NCBI GenBank assembly: GCA_023434015.1
Contig: JAEYTM010000286.1
Span: 1 to 16,283 of the forward strand
From: Pseudomonadota bacterium
GTDB taxonomy: Bacteria; Pseudomonadota; Alphaproteobacteria; Caulobacterales; Caulobacteraceae
Direction of reading: 5' to 3'
DNA: 16,283 nucleotides
Under the pieces are notes generated by a model that saw only the letters and a list, made by a program, of their open reading frames with translations, made no database searches and had not been told where the DNA came from. Every line of letters begins with the position of its first letter. Position 1 is the first letter of the stretch. Both the position numbers and the translations under genes were made by a program. Of this stretch, positions 1 through 6,307 are shown piece after piece.

Positions 1-1017
1 CGCCGCAGGAGCCGCCGCCTCGACGGGCTTCGACGCGGGCTCGGCCGGCCTGGGGGCTTCCACCGGTTTGGGCGCGGGTCGGCCGGTGAGCGCGTCAAAC
101 ACGCGCAGGAAGATGTTACGCATCTCGTCGGTCTCCATCAGGATTTCATGGTACGCGCCCGGAACGGTGATCAGCTCTCCCCGCGGCAGACGCCGGGCGG
201 CGGCGGCCTGGGCCGCATTGTCGACCAGCCTGTCGTCGCCGGCCGAGACGATGGTCACGGGCACGGAGACGGCGTCCAGTCGGCCGGGTTGGGAGAGATA
301 GGCGGTGGCGTCCAGGGCGAAGTCCAGCCACCCCCACGTCGGCGCCCCGAGCGCCAAGTCGGGCTCCGCCGCCAGCAGGCCGCAGTTGCGCTCGAACCGG
401 CGACGGTCGTGGGTCAGGATATTGGTCTCGAAAACGTCGTCGAACGGCTTGCCGGGCTGCCCCAGCACATAACCGCCCGCGCGCCCGAACAGGACCTGCA
501 GCCGCGCCAGCAGGCGTGCGCCCATGGGGCCGATCCGGCCGGTCGGGATGCCGAGCATAGGCGCGCTGAGCACCGCGCCGGTGAAACGCTTTTCCCCTTC
601 CGCCAGCGCCAGCAGGGTCAGGCAGCCGCCCATCGAATGGCCGACGGCGAACCAGGGCTTTGGCAGACGCGCTTCGAAGGCGTCCAGCAGAGCGCGGAAG
701 TCGCCGACGAAATCCTCGCGGCGCCGGGCATGCCCCCTGAGGCGGTCGGGAAGGGCGCGCGCCGACAGCCCCTGGCCGCGCCAGTCGTGGGCCAGGACGG
801 CGAAGCCCCGGGCGAGAAAGTCGCCGATGGTCTCGTAGTACTTCTCGATGGGCTCGGTCCGGCCGCCGGACAGCACCACCGAACCGCGGGCCTTCCCGGG
901 CGGCGTGAACAGCGCGGCGCGCAGCCGCACGCCCCCCGCGCCCTCGACCCACTCGGCCGCGCCACCCGCGGGAACCGGGGCGTCGGGCGTCGAGACGAGA
1001 GGCGCAAGCTCAGCCAT
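1..1017 (-). CDS. alpha/beta hydrolase, lysophospholipase-like (3' end outside window)
   Basis: The protein reads from ATG at 1017 and stays open to base 1, so at least 339 residues are present and the stop lies outside the window. It looks like a serine hydrolase of the Hydrolase_4/PldB-like lysophospholipase and monoglyceride lipase group. The nucleophile elbow GHSMGG places Ser128. GDDRLVDN (residues 260-267) supplies the likely acid, Asp262, and GAYHEIL supplies His290. A cap-like segment lies between. No signal peptide is visible, so it is probably cytoplasmic, acting on a lipid ester; the substrate is unknown. After the fold ends near residue 310, the chain continues as a Pro/Ala/Lys-rich tail (PAPKPVEAPRPAEPAS), unusual for the family. 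The start lies 9 bp after the SCP2 gene stop, implying co-transcription. The family call is firm; the exact enzyme name is not. Confidence 0.85.
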   Translation of the reverse strand, partial: MAELAPLVSTPDAPVPAGGAAEWVEGAGGVRLRAALFTPPGKARGSVVLSGGRTEPIEKYYETIGDFLARGFAVLAHDWRGQGLSARALPDRLRGHARRREDFVGDFRALLDAFEARLPKPWFAVGHSMGGCLTLLALAEGEKRFTGAVLSAPMLGIPTGRIGPMGARLLARLQVLFGRAGGYVLGQPGKPFDDVFETNILTHDRRRFERNCGLLAAEPDLALGAPTWGWLDFALDATAYLSQPGRLDAVSVPVTIVSAGDDRLVDNAAQAAAARRLPRGELITVPGAYHEILMETDEMRNIFLRVFDALTGRPAPKPVEAPRPAEPASKPVEAAAPAA

Positions 1018-1026
1018 GGCGCCCGT

Positions 1027-1335
1027 CTACACCGCCCTGGAAAACAGGGCTTGAATGGCCGGCTGAAGCTTCAGGGCGAGGCCCATGTCCGAAAGCCGCA
1101 TGCGACCGGTCATGATGGCGCGCATGGGATCGAGCTCGCGCCGGCCCATGGCCGCGAGGTCCTTGCGGCTGATGGTGACCACCAGGTCGGCCGGCCGGTC
1201 CTCGTTGGTGATCGAGGCGCCCTCTATGTGGATGACGCCTTCGCCCTTCAGGTCGAGCTTGATCGAGGCGCCGAGATCGGCGTCCGAACCCGCCGCCCGG
1301 CGGATCCGATCCGTCAACTCTTCCAGCGCCGCCAT
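1027..1335 (-). CDS. SCP2 sterol-binding domain protein
   Basis: This 102-residue protein consists of a single SCP2 (sterol carrier protein 2) lipid-binding fold. Family-like features are the GASIKLDLKGEGVIHIEG strand pair (residues 22-39), the D-rich turn before LVVTIS (51-56), and the late segment where a phase of DPMRAIMTGRMRLSDMGLALKL forms the helix-strand-helix closing the hydrophobic tunnel. Such proteins bind or transfer lipids or acyl-CoA, and no catalysis is implied. ATG at 1335 was chosen because it follows a G-rich ribosome-binding stretch. Longer in-frame reading upstream runs through the preceding gene in a different frame and is not coding. It sits between an exported methyltransferase gene (56 bp away) and a lipase-like hydrolase gene (9 bp away), suggesting a lipid-related operon. 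Confidence 0.85.
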   Translation of the reverse strand: MAALEELTDRIRRAAGSDADLGASIKLDLKGEGVIHIEGASITNEDRPADLVVTISRKDLAAMGRRELDPMRAIMTGRMRLSDMGLALKLQPAIQALFSRAV

Positions 1336-1391
1336 GTCCCCGCCCCCGACTCGAAGGCCGAGCTTCGCTTCCACGGCGGTTGAAGTAAACC

Positions 1392-2261
1392 TCAGGCCGG
1401 TTTGACGAAACGCAGCGTCATGCGGTCGCTTTCGCCGATGGCGTCGTAGCGCGCGCGGTCGAACGTCGGATCCGGCGCCTCGCCGCGCGGCGAGGTGCGC
1501 GCGGTCGGCGGCAGGGTCCAGACGCCAAAGGGGTGGTCCTTGGTGTCGGCGGGATTGGCGTTGATCTCGCTGGCTTCCTGCAGGACGAAGCCCGCTTCCT
1601 GAGCCAGTTGAACGACATAGGCCTGCTGCACATAGCCGTCGGCGGCCAGAACGTCCGGCACGCCGCCAGCGTCGGCGCGGTGCTCCTCCACCCCCAGCAG
1701 GCCGCCGGGCTTCAGCGCGGCGAAGGCGTCGCGAAACGCCTTTTCGGCGATCCCCGCCGCCATCCAATTGTGCAGGTTGCGCAGGAACAGCACCAGATCG
1801 GCGGCGCCGGCCGGCGCGACCGGGCCGCTGGTCGGACCGAAAGCGGTGGTCTCGACCTTGCCGAAGACCCTGGGATTTTCCGTCAGACGGCGGTTGAAGG
1901 CTTCGACAGCAGCCGCGGCGGTGGGGTCGGTCGCTTCCAGATTGGCGAGGTAGAGCTTTCCACCGGTAGCCGCGAGGAACGGGGCGAGAATGTCGGTGTA
2001 CCAGCCGGCGCCCGGCCAGAACTCGACCACCGTCTGCCCCGGCTTCAGGCCCCAGAATTTCAGGCTCTCGACCGGATGACGCCAGCCGCCGCGGGCGCGG
2101 TCGGCCGGCGGACGCCAGGCGCCCCCGACGGCCGCCTCGATCGATCCGGCCCCCGACGCCTTCTGGGCCGGCGGCTTTTCGGCCTTGCGCGGACCGCACG
2201 CCGCCAGCGCGGCGGCGGCCCCTGCGGCGAGCAGGAGTCCGCGACGGGAAACTGAAATCAT
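1392..2261 (-). CDS. exported methyltransferase-like lipoprotein (COG4798 type), paralog 1
   Basis: This 289-residue protein resembles class I SAM-dependent methyltransferases of the 'predicted methyltransferase' COG4798 type. ATG at 2261 is chosen because it opens a clear export signal: VSRRGLLL, a twin-arginine-like motif (Arg6-Arg7), then an Ala-rich core and a lipobox LAAC with Cys22. An upstream in-frame start at 2336 would bury this signal. Motif I appears as VVEFWPGAGWYTD (residues 78-90), followed by RNLHNWM, VEEHRA and, near the C-terminus, DTKDHPFGVWTLPP and YDAIGESDRMTLRFVKP. The paralog at 2347-3180 shares all of these. The oddity is location: SAM is cytoplasmic, so an exported SAM enzyme needs explaining. 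Twin-arginine export of a folded, loaded protein, or loss of SAM use, are possible answers. The ribosome-binding site is weak. The substrate is unknown. Confidence 0.82.
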   Translation of the reverse strand: MISVSRRGLLLAAGAAAALAACGPRKAEKPPAQKASGAGSIEAAVGGAWRPPADRARGGWRHPVESLKFWGLKPGQTVVEFWPGAGWYTDILAPFLAATGGKLYLANLEATDPTAAAAVEAFNRRLTENPRVFGKVETTAFGPTSGPVAPAGAADLVLFLRNLHNWMAAGIAEKAFRDAFAALKPGGLLGVEEHRADAGGVPDVLAADGYVQQAYVVQLAQEAGFVLQEASEINANPADTKDHPFGVWTLPPTARTSPRGEAPDPTFDRARYDAIGESDRMTLRFVKPA

Positions 2262-2346
2262 CGGACGCGCCACTTCGATCTTGCCGCGCCCCCCGGCGCC
2301 CCATTTCGACCTAGCCCGGCTGGCGCAGGGCGTCAAAGCGACGGCC

Positions 2347-3180
2347 TCAGCCGGCCTTCACGAAGCGCAGCGTCATGCGGTCGCTCTCGCCGATGGCGTC
2401 GTACTTCGAGCGATCGAAGGCGGGGTTGGCCGGCTGGCCGGCCGGCGCGGAGCGCCGCACCGGCGGCAGGGTCCAGACGCCGAACGGATGGTCCTTGGTG
2501 TCCTTCGGATTGGCGTTGACCTCGGACTGGGCGGCCAGGCGGAAGCCGGCCTTCTCCGCGGCGGCGACAACGCTGGCGACCGAGACGTAGCCGTCAGCGA
2601 CGCCGGCGACTTCCGGACGCGGGTCGGCGCGATGCTCCTCGACCGCCAGCACGCCGCCGGGCTTCAGCACGGCGTGGAAGTCGCCCATCATCTTGTCGAG
2701 CACGCTTGGCTGCACCATCCAGTTATGGATGTTGCGCGCGGTGATCACCAGGTCGGCCGAGCCGGGCGCGCCCAGCGGCTTCGATTGCGGGCCGAAGTTG
2801 GCGTAGGTGATCGGGCCATAGACCGCCTGGTCGGCGTAACGGGCCTCGAAGTCGGCGCGGCTGCGGCGAGCGGCCTCGTTCACGCTGGGATTGTCCAGGT
2901 CCGCGACCCCGGCGACGTAGCGTCCGCCGGTGGCCTTGGCGTAGGGGGCGAGGATCTCGGTCCAGTAGCCGCTGCCGGGCGACAGCTCGACCACGGTCTG
3001 GTTGGGCTTCAGGCCCCAGAACGTCAGGGTCTCGACAGGGCGGCGGTGGGCGTCGCGCGCCTTGTGGGCGGCGGAGCGCTGCGGGCCTTCGACCGCGGCC
3101 TGCAACTGGGCGTCGGCGAGGGCCGGTGCGGCGACGAGCACGAGGGCCGCGGCGGGCGCGGCGAACAGCAGGCGGAGCAT
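2347..3180 (-). CDS. exported methyltransferase-like protein (COG4798 type), paralog 2
   Basis: This 277-residue protein has a Sec-type signal peptide (MLRLLFAAPAAALVLVAAP, then ALADA with cleavage near residues 22-24) and no lipobox. The mature part matches the downstream paralog: TLTFWGLKPNQTVVELSPGSGYWTEILAP (split here as TLTFWGLKPNQ and TVVELSPGSGYW, motif I around residues 63-73), NIHNWM, VEEHRADP, DTKDHPFGVWTLPP and a closing YDAIGESDRMTLRF. A Shine-Dalgarno GGGAGG stands before ATG 3180. It is first in the minus-strand run, and the gap to the next paralog is 85 bp. The DNA encoding the last 11 or so residues is almost identical in both copies, indicating tandem duplication. The fold assignment is strong. 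Methyltransferase activity outside the cytoplasm is unproven. Confidence 0.82.
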   Translation of the reverse strand: MLRLLFAAPAAALVLVAAPALADAQLQAAVEGPQRSAAHKARDAHRRPVETLTFWGLKPNQTVVELSPGSGYWTEILAPYAKATGGRYVAGVADLDNPSVNEAARRSRADFEARYADQAVYGPITYANFGPQSKPLGAPGSADLVITARNIHNWMVQPSVLDKMMGDFHAVLKPGGVLAVEEHRADPRPEVAGVADGYVSVASVVAAAEKAGFRLAAQSEVNANPKDTKDHPFGVWTLPPVRRSAPAGQPANPAFDRSKYDAIGESDRMTLRFVKAG

Positions 3181-3227
3181 GAGGGGCCTCCCAAATTTTT
3201 GGTTCGCGACCCTAGGGCCGTCCGCCC

Positions 3228-3239
3228 GGTGGCGCCACC
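3228..3239. other. 12-bp perfect palindrome
   Basis: GGTGGCGCCACC reads identically on both strands. It lies 2 bp upstream of the -35 element of the hsp20 promoter and 48 bp upstream of the divergent methyltransferase start. It could be an operator for either direction, or chance in GC-rich DNA. No known regulator is recognised. Confidence 0.3.
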
Positions 3240-3241
3240 CT

Positions 3242-3272
3242 CTTGAACCGGCTTTTTGCCCGCCTACCTAGG
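3242..3272 (+). promoter_or_regulatory. sigma-32 (RpoH) heat-shock promoter of hsp20
   Basis: CTTG (3242-3245, within CTTGAA) is followed by 17 bases and then CCTACCTAGG (3263-3272). The known alphaproteobacterial RpoH consensus is CTTG-N17/18-CYTATNTNNG. The match is full except for one base (C instead of T at 3267). Predicted transcription would begin a few bases downstream, around 3275-3282, giving a leader of about 100 nt that fits exactly around the ROSE-like hairpins. Confidence 0.7.
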
Positions 3273-3293
3273 TTTCGGAGGCGCTGGATTTCC

Positions 3294-3377
3294 GGGCCTT
3301 CTGGGCCGATGCGAGGCCGATCTCCGGCTCGCCCAGGCTCACATCAGAACCGCAACCTTGCTTTGAAAGAAGGATGT
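3294..3377 (+). promoter_or_regulatory. ROSE-like RNA thermometer in the hsp20 leader
   Basis: Three successive hairpins can be drawn by hand. Hairpin 1 pairs GGCC 3295-3298 with GGCC 3304-3307. Hairpin 2 pairs GCGAG-CCG (3311-3319, G3316 bulged) with CGGCUCGC (3325-3332). Hairpin 3 pairs CCUU 3356-3359 with AAGG 3370-3373 and CUU 3361-3363 with AAG 3367-3369, leaving G3360 bulged. It can extend outward through A3354-U3375 and C3353-G3376. Hairpin 3 hides the Shine-Dalgarno AAGGA of hsp20. This is the hallmark of ROSE elements: a UUGCU strand with a bulged G facing the SD, which melts on heating so that translation starts. ROSE elements typically precede small heat-shock genes in alphaproteobacteria, as here. 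The folding is hand-drawn, with no energy calculation. Confidence 0.75.
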
Positions 3378-3383
3378 GACCGC

Positions 3384-3836
3384 ATGCGCACGATCGACTT
3401 TTCCCCCCTCTATCGCTCCGTGGTGGGCTTCGAACGCCTGGCCGACCTGCTGGAGACCGCCACGGTCGACGCGGCCGCCGGCTACCCGCCCTACAACATC
3501 GAGCGCACCGACGAGAACGCCTACCGCATCGAGATCGCGGTCGCCGGCTTCCGTCCCGAGGAGCTCAATATCGAGGTCAAGGAGAACCTCCTCACCGTTC
3601 AGGGCCGCAAGACCGCCAACGACGACCCGCGCGTCTTCCTGCACCGCGGCCTCGCCGAGCGGAACTTCGAGCGCCGCTTCCAGCTCGCCGACTATGTGGT
3701 GGTGACCGACGCCAGCCTCGCCGACGGCCTGCTGGCCATTTCCCTGAAGCGCGAGCTTCCGGAAGCGCTGAAGCCCCGCCGGGTGGAGATCACCACCGGC
3801 CCGTCGAAGCTCATCGAGGGCGAGAAGGCGGCTTAA
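3384..3836 (+). CDS. Hsp20 family small heat shock protein
   Basis: This 150-residue protein is a small heat-shock chaperone of the IbpA/HspA kind, an ATP-independent holdase that binds unfolding cytoplasmic proteins as oligomers. A short N-terminal arm (MRTIDFSPLYRSVVGFERL) precedes the alpha-crystallin domain, about residues 36-137. That domain includes YPPYNIER, AVAGFRPEELNIEV, HRGLAERNFERRF and the signature LADGLLAISLKRELP (112-126). A V-E-I motif (134-136) serves as the C-terminal I/V-x-I/V oligomer contact. ATG 3384 follows AGAAGGA with 9-nt spacing. A longer in-frame reading from 3243 would translate the promoter and leader and is rejected. The gene is monocistronic, ending in an intrinsic terminator. 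Control appears double: RpoH promoter and ROSE-like thermometer. Confidence 0.95.
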   Translation: MRTIDFSPLYRSVVGFERLADLLETATVDAAAGYPPYNIERTDENAYRIEIAVAGFRPEELNIEVKENLLTVQGRKTANDDPRVFLHRGLAERNFERRFQLADYVVVTDASLADGLLAISLKRELPEALKPRRVEITTGPSKLIEGEKAA

Positions 3837-3863
3837 ACCCGCCGGTCCGCGACCCGCGGAACC

Positions 3864-3896
3864 GGGCCTCCCGCCACGCGGCGGGGGGCCCTTTTT
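3864..3896 (+). terminator. rho-independent terminator of hsp20
   Basis: A 12-bp stem runs from 3864-3875 to 3880-3891 with one G-U pair and loop ACGC, followed directly by TTTTT (3892-3896). It begins 27 bp after the hsp20 stop. The opposite strand has no T tract after the stem, so it serves the plus strand. Confidence 0.92.
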
Positions 3897-3903
3897 CGTG
3901 GCC

Positions 3904-3937
3904 CCTGCCGTGGCCGCAGCCCCCACTGCGCGGCAGG
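3904..3937. terminator. nested hairpin after apbE, possible terminator without T tract
   Basis: CCTGCCG (3904-3910) pairs with CGGCAGG (3931-3937), and inside it CGCAG (3915-3919) pairs with CTGCG (3926-3930), leaving a 4-nt bulge and a 6-nt loop. It lies 7 bp beyond the apbE stop on the minus strand, between two convergent genes. No T run follows in the minus direction, so its terminator role is tentative. Confidence 0.45.
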
Positions 3938-3944
3938 CCGAGGT

Positions 3945-4925
3945 TCAGGCCAGCATGGCCTCGAGGGCCGGCGAGATATGCTCCTCGAACCCCTCCGGCC
4001 CTCTGCGGACGATCCGCGCGGCGATGTCGTGACGGCGTGCGAATTCGGCTGCGTCCGCGCCCAGCACCGCCAGGGCCGTGCACAGGGCGTCGGCGTGAAC
4101 GCAGTCCGCATGCAGGACGGTGACGGCGGCCAGGGCCTCCGGCACCGGGCGGCGCGTGCGTGGGTCGAGGGTGTGGCTGTAGCGGCGACCGTCGGCTTCG
4201 AAGCCGCGCCGCCAGTCGCCGGAGGTGGCGACCGACAGGCCGTGCAACGCCACCGTCAGGGGCGCGAGCCGGGCGCCGGGGGGAGACTCGACCTCCACCC
4301 ACCAGGGCTCTCCGTCGCCCTTCACGCCGGCGCCACGCAGTTCGCCGCCGATCTCGATCAGATAGTCGCGCACGCCGAGCGACTCGACCGCCGCCGCCGC
4401 CCGGTCCACTCCGTACCCCTTGGCGATGCCGGAGAAATCCAGCCACAGCCCGCCGGGCTGCAGCATCCGTCCCTCGTCGACCCTGACCTCCCCCCAGCCG
4501 GCCCGGACAGCGGCCAGGGCCTCGTCCGAGGGCGCGGCGTCCACGGCGCCGGCCGGACCGAAGCCCCACAGGCCGGTCACCCGGCCCATGGTCGGGTCGA
4601 AGGCGCCGGCGCTGGCCTGGGCCAGTTCCAGCCCGACCCGCAGGACCTCCAGCAGATCGTCGGGCAGCCGGACCCAGGCGCCGGCCGGCGCCCGGTTGAA
4701 GCGGCTGAGGTCGCTCTCCGACTCCCAGTCGCTCATCTGGGCGACCACGCGGTCGACGGCGGCCTGCACCATCCCGCGCAGGGCCGCGTCGGACACCTCG
4801 TCGGGGGCCAGCGTCTTCAGCGTCCAGGCGACCCCCATGGTGGGGCCGCCGAGCGTCACCGCCCGCCCGCCGCGCGGCCGGGCGCCCTGCCGGCCGAGCT
4901 CGAGCGGTACGGCGACCCGGGTCAC
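3945..4925 (-). CDS. apbE: FAD:protein FMN transferase (ApbE family)
   Basis: This 326-residue protein belongs to the ApbE family, which moves FMN from FAD onto a Thr/Ser of target proteins with Mg2+. Landmarks in order: PTMGVAW (28-34), SRFNR (74-78), FDPTMGRVTGLWGFG (109-123), LDFSGIAKGYGVD (162-174, the LDxGGIAKGY-type core), EIGGELRGAG (191-200), ATSGDWRR (233-240), YSHTLDPRT (249-257), and ADALCTALAVLG near residues 278-289 (Mg/active-site loop). The start is GTG at 4925, 10 bp after the DUF4198 stop; the first conserved motif so near the N-terminus requires it or something close. No signal peptide or lipobox is visible, although many Gram-negative ApbE proteins are exported. It is the last gene of the PepSY-DUF2271-DUF4198 unit, and its likely target is the DUF2271 protein. 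Confidence 0.95.
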   Translation of the reverse strand: MTRVAVPLELGRQGARPRGGRAVTLGGPTMGVAWTLKTLAPDEVSDAALRGMVQAAVDRVVAQMSDWESESDLSRFNRAPAGAWVRLPDDLLEVLRVGLELAQASAGAFDPTMGRVTGLWGFGPAGAVDAAPSDEALAAVRAGWGEVRVDEGRMLQPGGLWLDFSGIAKGYGVDRAAAAVESLGVRDYLIEIGGELRGAGVKGDGEPWWVEVESPPGARLAPLTVALHGLSVATSGDWRRGFEADGRRYSHTLDPRTRRPVPEALAAVTVLHADCVHADALCTALAVLGADAAEFARRHDIAARIVRRGPEGFEEHISPALEAMLA

Positions 4926-4935
4926 GCTCGCGGCG

Positions 4936-5754
4936 CTATTCCGGCAGGACTTCGAAGGTGGCGACGTAGCCGGCGCTGCGCTCGGCGCCCGGAATGCCGG
5001 GCGCGGCGCCGCCGCGGGCGGTGGCCTCGACCCAGTACATGCCCGGCCCAGGCCAGGTCACTTCGAACACGCCATCGGCGCCGGTCCTGGCGGCGATCTC
5101 GCCGGAGGTCGAGCGGTAGCGGGCGGCGCCCGGCACGATCTCGACGTCGACGCCGGCGGCGGGCTTGCCGTCGAGCAGCAGCCTGAACTTCGCGGCCTCT
5201 CCGGAGACCAGGTCGTTCGGATGCGACACCGGCTCCAGCTCCAGGCCCTGGCCGGTCAGCTTCAGCGCGGTCGTCGTCGGCGCGCCGACGGTGACGAAGG
5301 TCTCCAGGCGGCGCTGGTTGAGGGTCACCTTCACGTCGGTGGCGCCGGCCGGAATGGCGGTGGCCAGATCCGCGCGACTGCCGCGCCAGCGCTTGGTCTC
5401 GCCGCCCAGCTTGTAGGAAGCGCCCAGGCCATCCGTGACGTTGGCGATCTTGTAGGTGCCCGGCGCGGTCATGTGCACATCGAAGGTGCTGCGGTACTTG
5501 CCGGTCGACCCGTTGAGCGGCGACGATTTCGTCCCGTCCGGGCCGATCACCGAAACGCCGTCCAGGCGCAGCGGCACGTGGTCGGGATGGAACAGGGTGT
5601 TGGACACCGCCGCGTCCACCGTCACCCAGGCGTCGGAGCCCGACAGCACCGTCGAGGACGGCACCATCCACATGCGGTGGGCGTGGGCGGCGGGGGCCGC
5701 GGCGAGGGCGGCGAGGACAGCGGCGGCGGCGGCGCCGCGGCGGAGGGCGATCAT
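4936..5754 (-). CDS. DUF4198 domain periplasmic protein (COG5266, metal-transport-associated)
   Basis: This 272-residue exported protein has a Sec signal peptide, residues 1-25, ending AHA. The mature chain would begin His26-Arg-Met-Trp. An exposed N-terminal His followed by x-x-W is typical of DUF4198/COG5266 proteins, a group linked to Ni/Co uptake (NikK/CbiK-like periplasmic components). The body is predicted to be beta-sandwich-rich: VTVDAAVSNTLFHPDH carries further His residues (56, 59), and a later region KFRLLLDGKPAAGVDVEIVPG to VTWPGPGMYWVEA resembles a carbohydrate-binding-like beta domain. SD AAGGA precedes ATG 5754 by about 10 nt. It lies 21 bp after DUF2271 and 10 bp before apbE, so the four genes are one operon. 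The metal ligand role is family inference; the metal is unknown. Confidence 0.85.
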   Translation of the reverse strand: MIALRRGAAAAAVLAALAAAPAAHAHRMWMVPSSTVLSGSDAWVTVDAAVSNTLFHPDHVPLRLDGVSVIGPDGTKSSPLNGSTGKYRSTFDVHMTAPGTYKIANVTDGLGASYKLGGETKRWRGSRADLATAIPAGATDVKVTLNQRRLETFVTVGAPTTTALKLTGQGLELEPVSHPNDLVSGEAAKFRLLLDGKPAAGVDVEIVPGAARYRSTSGEIAARTGADGVFEVTWPGPGMYWVEATARGGAAPGIPGAERSAGYVATFEVLPE

Positions 5755-5775
5755 GGGAGTCGATCCTTTGCGAGA

Positions 5776-6297
5776 TCAGGGTTTGACGGTGACGCTGAGC
5801 GCGCCGAGTTCGGAGGCGCCGCGAGCCGAGGCCGTGGCGGGCGCCTTGGGCGGCCAGGAGAAGGGCGCCTTCACCACCTCGCGCCCGCCGACCTCGCGGG
5901 CGGCCTCGACCACGAGGTTGTAGTTTCCGGCCGGCAGGGCGCCGATCTGGGCGGCGCTGAAGGTCACCTGATGACGGCCCGGCGCCTTGGTCGGACCGCT
6001 GACGCCGTCGGCGGGCATGGTCATGGCGCGGCCGGCGCGGCGCCACCACTGGCGCATGTCCTTCAGCCACTCCGTGCCTTCGCGGTTCTTCAGCTTGACG
6101 TCGTACCAGACCGCCAGGGTCTTCACGGCGGCCTGGTCCGGGGTCTCGATCCACAGGGCGACGTAGGGCCGATGGTATTCGGCTACGTTCATCCGGGGAA
6201 TCTCGACGCTGACCGCCATTTCGGCGGCGTCGGCGACGGCCGGGGCGGCGGCCAGGCCGGTCAGCGCGGCGAGGAACGAAGTCTTGGGGGCGCGCAT
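5776..6297 (-). CDS. DUF2271 domain exported protein, candidate flavinylated electron carrier
   Basis: This 173-residue protein has a signal peptide (MRAPKTSFLAALTGLAAAPAVADA, cleavage near residue 23-25). The mature DUF2271 domain contains VSVEIPRMNVAEYHRPYVALW, WYDVKLK, WLKDMRQWWRRAG, and APGRHQVTF, with repeated Trp residues. Residues 97-103 read DGVSGPT, matching the ApbE acceptor consensus D-x-x-(S/T)-G-A-(T/S) except Pro102 for Ala; Thr103 would carry the FMN. That apbE sits two genes downstream supports this. SD GAGGAG precedes ATG 6297, and the gap to the PepSY gene stop is 10 bp. The inferred role is a periplasmic flavoprotein receiving electrons from the PepSY membrane protein. Function in this organism is not established. 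Confidence 0.85.
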   Translation of the reverse strand: MRAPKTSFLAALTGLAAAPAVADAAEMAVSVEIPRMNVAEYHRPYVALWIETPDQAAVKTLAVWYDVKLKNREGTEWLKDMRQWWRRAGRAMTMPADGVSGPTKAPGRHQVTFSAAQIGALPAGNYNLVVEAAREVGGREVVKAPFSWPPKAPATASARGASELGALSVTVKP

Positions 6298-6307
6298 GAC
6301 GCTCTCC

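Noticed and set aside
1027..2304. 425-codon minus-strand frame that would fuse the SCP2 domain to a long Arg/Gly-rich N-terminus
   Set aside because: The N-terminal part is the methyltransferase gene read in the wrong frame; only the last 102 codons from 1335 encode a real domain.
5336..5350. AGAT sequence in the DUF4198 protein (residues 137-140) as a flavinylation site
   Set aside because: It lacks the Asp three residues before the S/T-G-A-T core and has Ala in place of Ser/Thr; the DUF2271 motif is a far better match.
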